From Hetaerina americana (taxonomy: Eukaryota > Arthropoda > Insecta > Odonata > Calopterygidae): a DNA stretch of 64,000 nt. Below are positions 62,166-64,000 of this stretch, piece after piece. The position numbers and the translations under genes were made by a program. The stretch lies in the NCBI GenBank assembly GCA_022747635.1, contig JAKTNV010000003.1:52983156-53047155 (forward strand), read 5' to 3'. The notes beneath the pieces were generated by a model. The model was not told where the DNA came from and did not search any database. It saw only the letters and a program-made list of their open reading frames with translations. Numbering within the stretch: position 1 is the first letter of the stretch; each line of letters starts with the position of its first letter.

Positions 62166-62771
62166 TTTGGGTTCCCACGGGCTCGGCCGCTTCAGTTCCG
62201 GACTGTGATCGGACGAGTCGGCATAAAACGAGCTTCGAAATTTTAAAGCGGGCGCCAAGTCAGCAAACAACTAAGTTCGACGACTTTAGCCACTAATTTC
62301 GTCACACTACTCCCAAGAGTTGAATTTAAAATACATCAACTCATCGGGAATGCCAGTAAAGGGGCAAGTGCGAACGTGCACGTTATTTTCCTCTGAGTCG
62401 ATACAAAATGCAAGTCACATCCCCGAATAAATATGAATCTTGAAAAGGGGGGGAGTTGCAAAGGTCAATATCCTGGCCACGTTCAATGATTTTATTTTCC
62501 TGCTGCGTTACACTCGTGCAGGGCTGCAAATTAATAGCACATCTCGCTGCTCCACAGTCCCTCTTTTTTCCTCTTAGCTACCAATCTGCTTAAGTAATAC
62601 GTAATTTACATCTTACAGATGAAATGAACGATTTCAGATTCAACTGTGCAATCTCAATTTTGGGGACCAAATTAAAACTTAACGTAGACTTAAGTACATT
62701 TAACGAACAGGTCGCAATGAATATTTTCCTCGAAATTCGCATTTTTTTTTTCCATCTTCATCTAAATAATG

Positions 62772-63049
62772 TGGGTCATGGTAGTCCAGGGACACAGCGT
62801 TAGACTACTGACCGGAGGGCCCGGGTTCGATTCTCGATCAAGCCTCTTTGGGCACCCACAGCTCTACCCAAGCCATGTGATTTTTCGGGTACAAGATCTT
62901 CCAGGGAAACCATAACCGGTACAAGGAAAAGAACTGCCCCCCTCCTCTGATGTGTGAATTTCACATGCTGTCGGGCTCAGTACTGGGTGAACTCTACCAT
63001 CACCTACCAAACCGACCTTCGGGTTGATTGCTGTGTTTATGGTATTTTA
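62772..63049 (+). mobile_element. tRNA-derived SINE, family 2
   Basis: Best-preserved head of the family: B box GGGTTCGATTCTC (62823-62835). The body is shared with 30643 (AGATCTTCCAGGGAAACCAT, CTGATGTGTGAATTTCAC, CACCTACCAAACCGACCTTC). Flanks TCTAAATAATG (62761-62771) and TCTCAATAATG (63050-63060) are an 11-bp duplication with one mismatch. Confidence 0.88.
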
Positions 63050-63060
63050 TCTCAATAATG

Positions 63061-64000
63061 CAGTAGTAGAATCAGTTTCCCATTCATTCGAATCCATTAA
63101 ATGACGAGCACACTACCTAACAATACCAAGGTCAAATGTAATAGCAACACTTGCTCAAGACGGAAACGGGAAATCATCTGAAAGCTGACCGATCAATTAC
63201 GGCAAGGAACGCCTCTGAGGAGAGCCTACGGTGAATTTTAGACTCCGTGAGGGATGAACTTACAAGAACGCCAAAATGAGAGCGGCCAACCTTTTAAATT
63301 TAAAGCATGATGTGCTTGAATTTAGTTAAGTCACGCCAGAGACAATTTTACTTCGCTATTCAATTTGACGGCTATTTTCCTTTCTGATAGATTCTCCCAA
63401 ACCAAGGTTAATGAATGAAATCCTTCCGGGTTAATATTTTTAGAGTTCAGGTTATCACAGAAATTCCCAAGGCTCTTACACACTTCACGTAGAAAGAAAA
63501 TTATTTTTCATACATTTCAACAGCTTATTGTAAAGGTATAACCGGAACGAATAATATTAAAACAAACAGAGCAGACGGAAGAGGGTGGTATCAGGAGCGG
63601 ATGCATGAAACCGGTATTATTATGACCAATGTCATACCTGTAAATCCACAGTAATCAAAGTAATTCTAATTTTTTACCAAACATCTGAATTACCCTCTAC
63701 GTCGGGCGGCGTATTCGTGAGAAATCTGCTCGTACTCCAGCCGTCGACAACCGAGTCATTTTAGGTCGATACATAGCCGTCTATAAAAATTGTCTGCAGT
63801 CTCTTATTTACTGCTGAGAAGAAAAATCAACGGCGAAAATGAACTAACGCATGATACCCGCAAAGGGCAGTAACTACCTCCACACCATTCCAAAACCTGA
63901 CCGTTAACAATACTATTGGTCAAAGGCTAAACGCTATGAAGCGACTTTCGGTCGATAATACTCCTTGAATTGATAAAGCGAATCAATAGGAGAAAAATTA
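63061..64000. other. No feature recognised
   Basis: AT-rich sequence to the window end without a supported gene, repeat or RNA. Confidence 0.4.

Overview
The window is nuclear DNA of an animal, almost certainly an arthropod and probably an insect. It has spliced genes with GT-AG introns, a calreticulin and a midnolin/Stuxnet of insect type, and a rich set of LINE, SINE, Penelope-like and mariner remnants. Base composition alternates between CpG-rich intergenic or intronic DNA and AT-rich, CpG-poor gene ends. No bacterial-type gene, operon or CRISPR array is present. I cannot name the species. A hemimetabolous insect would fit the CpG pattern, but that is inference.

Only two host genes are well supported, both on the minus strand. 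(1) Calreticulin (1092-6034) is complete in eight coding exons: 411 codons, a signal peptide, three DP..KPEDWD and three GxW P-domain repeats, an acidic tail and a terminal HDEL. About 130 bp upstream of its start codon lies an exact ER-stress response element (CCAAT-N9-CCACG). (2) The midnolin gene (Stuxnet in Drosophila) runs from 24150 to at least 53155. Four exons encode everything from the end of the Ubl-adjacent region to the stop codon; one intron is about 23.9 kb. The exon(s) for the ubiquitin-like domain were not found in the next 10.8 kb upstream and probably lie beyond the right edge.

Layout: 1-6300 calreticulin and its promoter. 6300-17760 is intergenic DNA with a LINE on the plus strand (split by a SINE with a perfect 14-bp target duplication), a LINE on the minus strand, a Penelope-like fragment with a hammerhead-like motif, TA microsatellites and a mariner-like terminal-inverted-repeat element. 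17760-28470 is CpG-poor and holds the midnolin 3' flank and last three exons. 28470-52337 is the giant intron, with tRNA-derived SINEs, several CpG-rich islands, a 240-bp near-perfect palindrome, a 49-bp tandem duplication, a CR1/Jockey-like LINE, a broken mariner transposase and two copies of a small palindromic element. 52337-53155 is the large Ser-rich midnolin exon. 53156-64000 is probably midnolin intron or 5' flank, with a polypurine tract, LINE tails and a SINE.

The two genes are not functionally linked by anything in the sequence: calreticulin acts in the ER lumen, midnolin in nuclear proteasomal degradation. A possible small plus-strand exon with a TATA box sits inside calreticulin intron 4.
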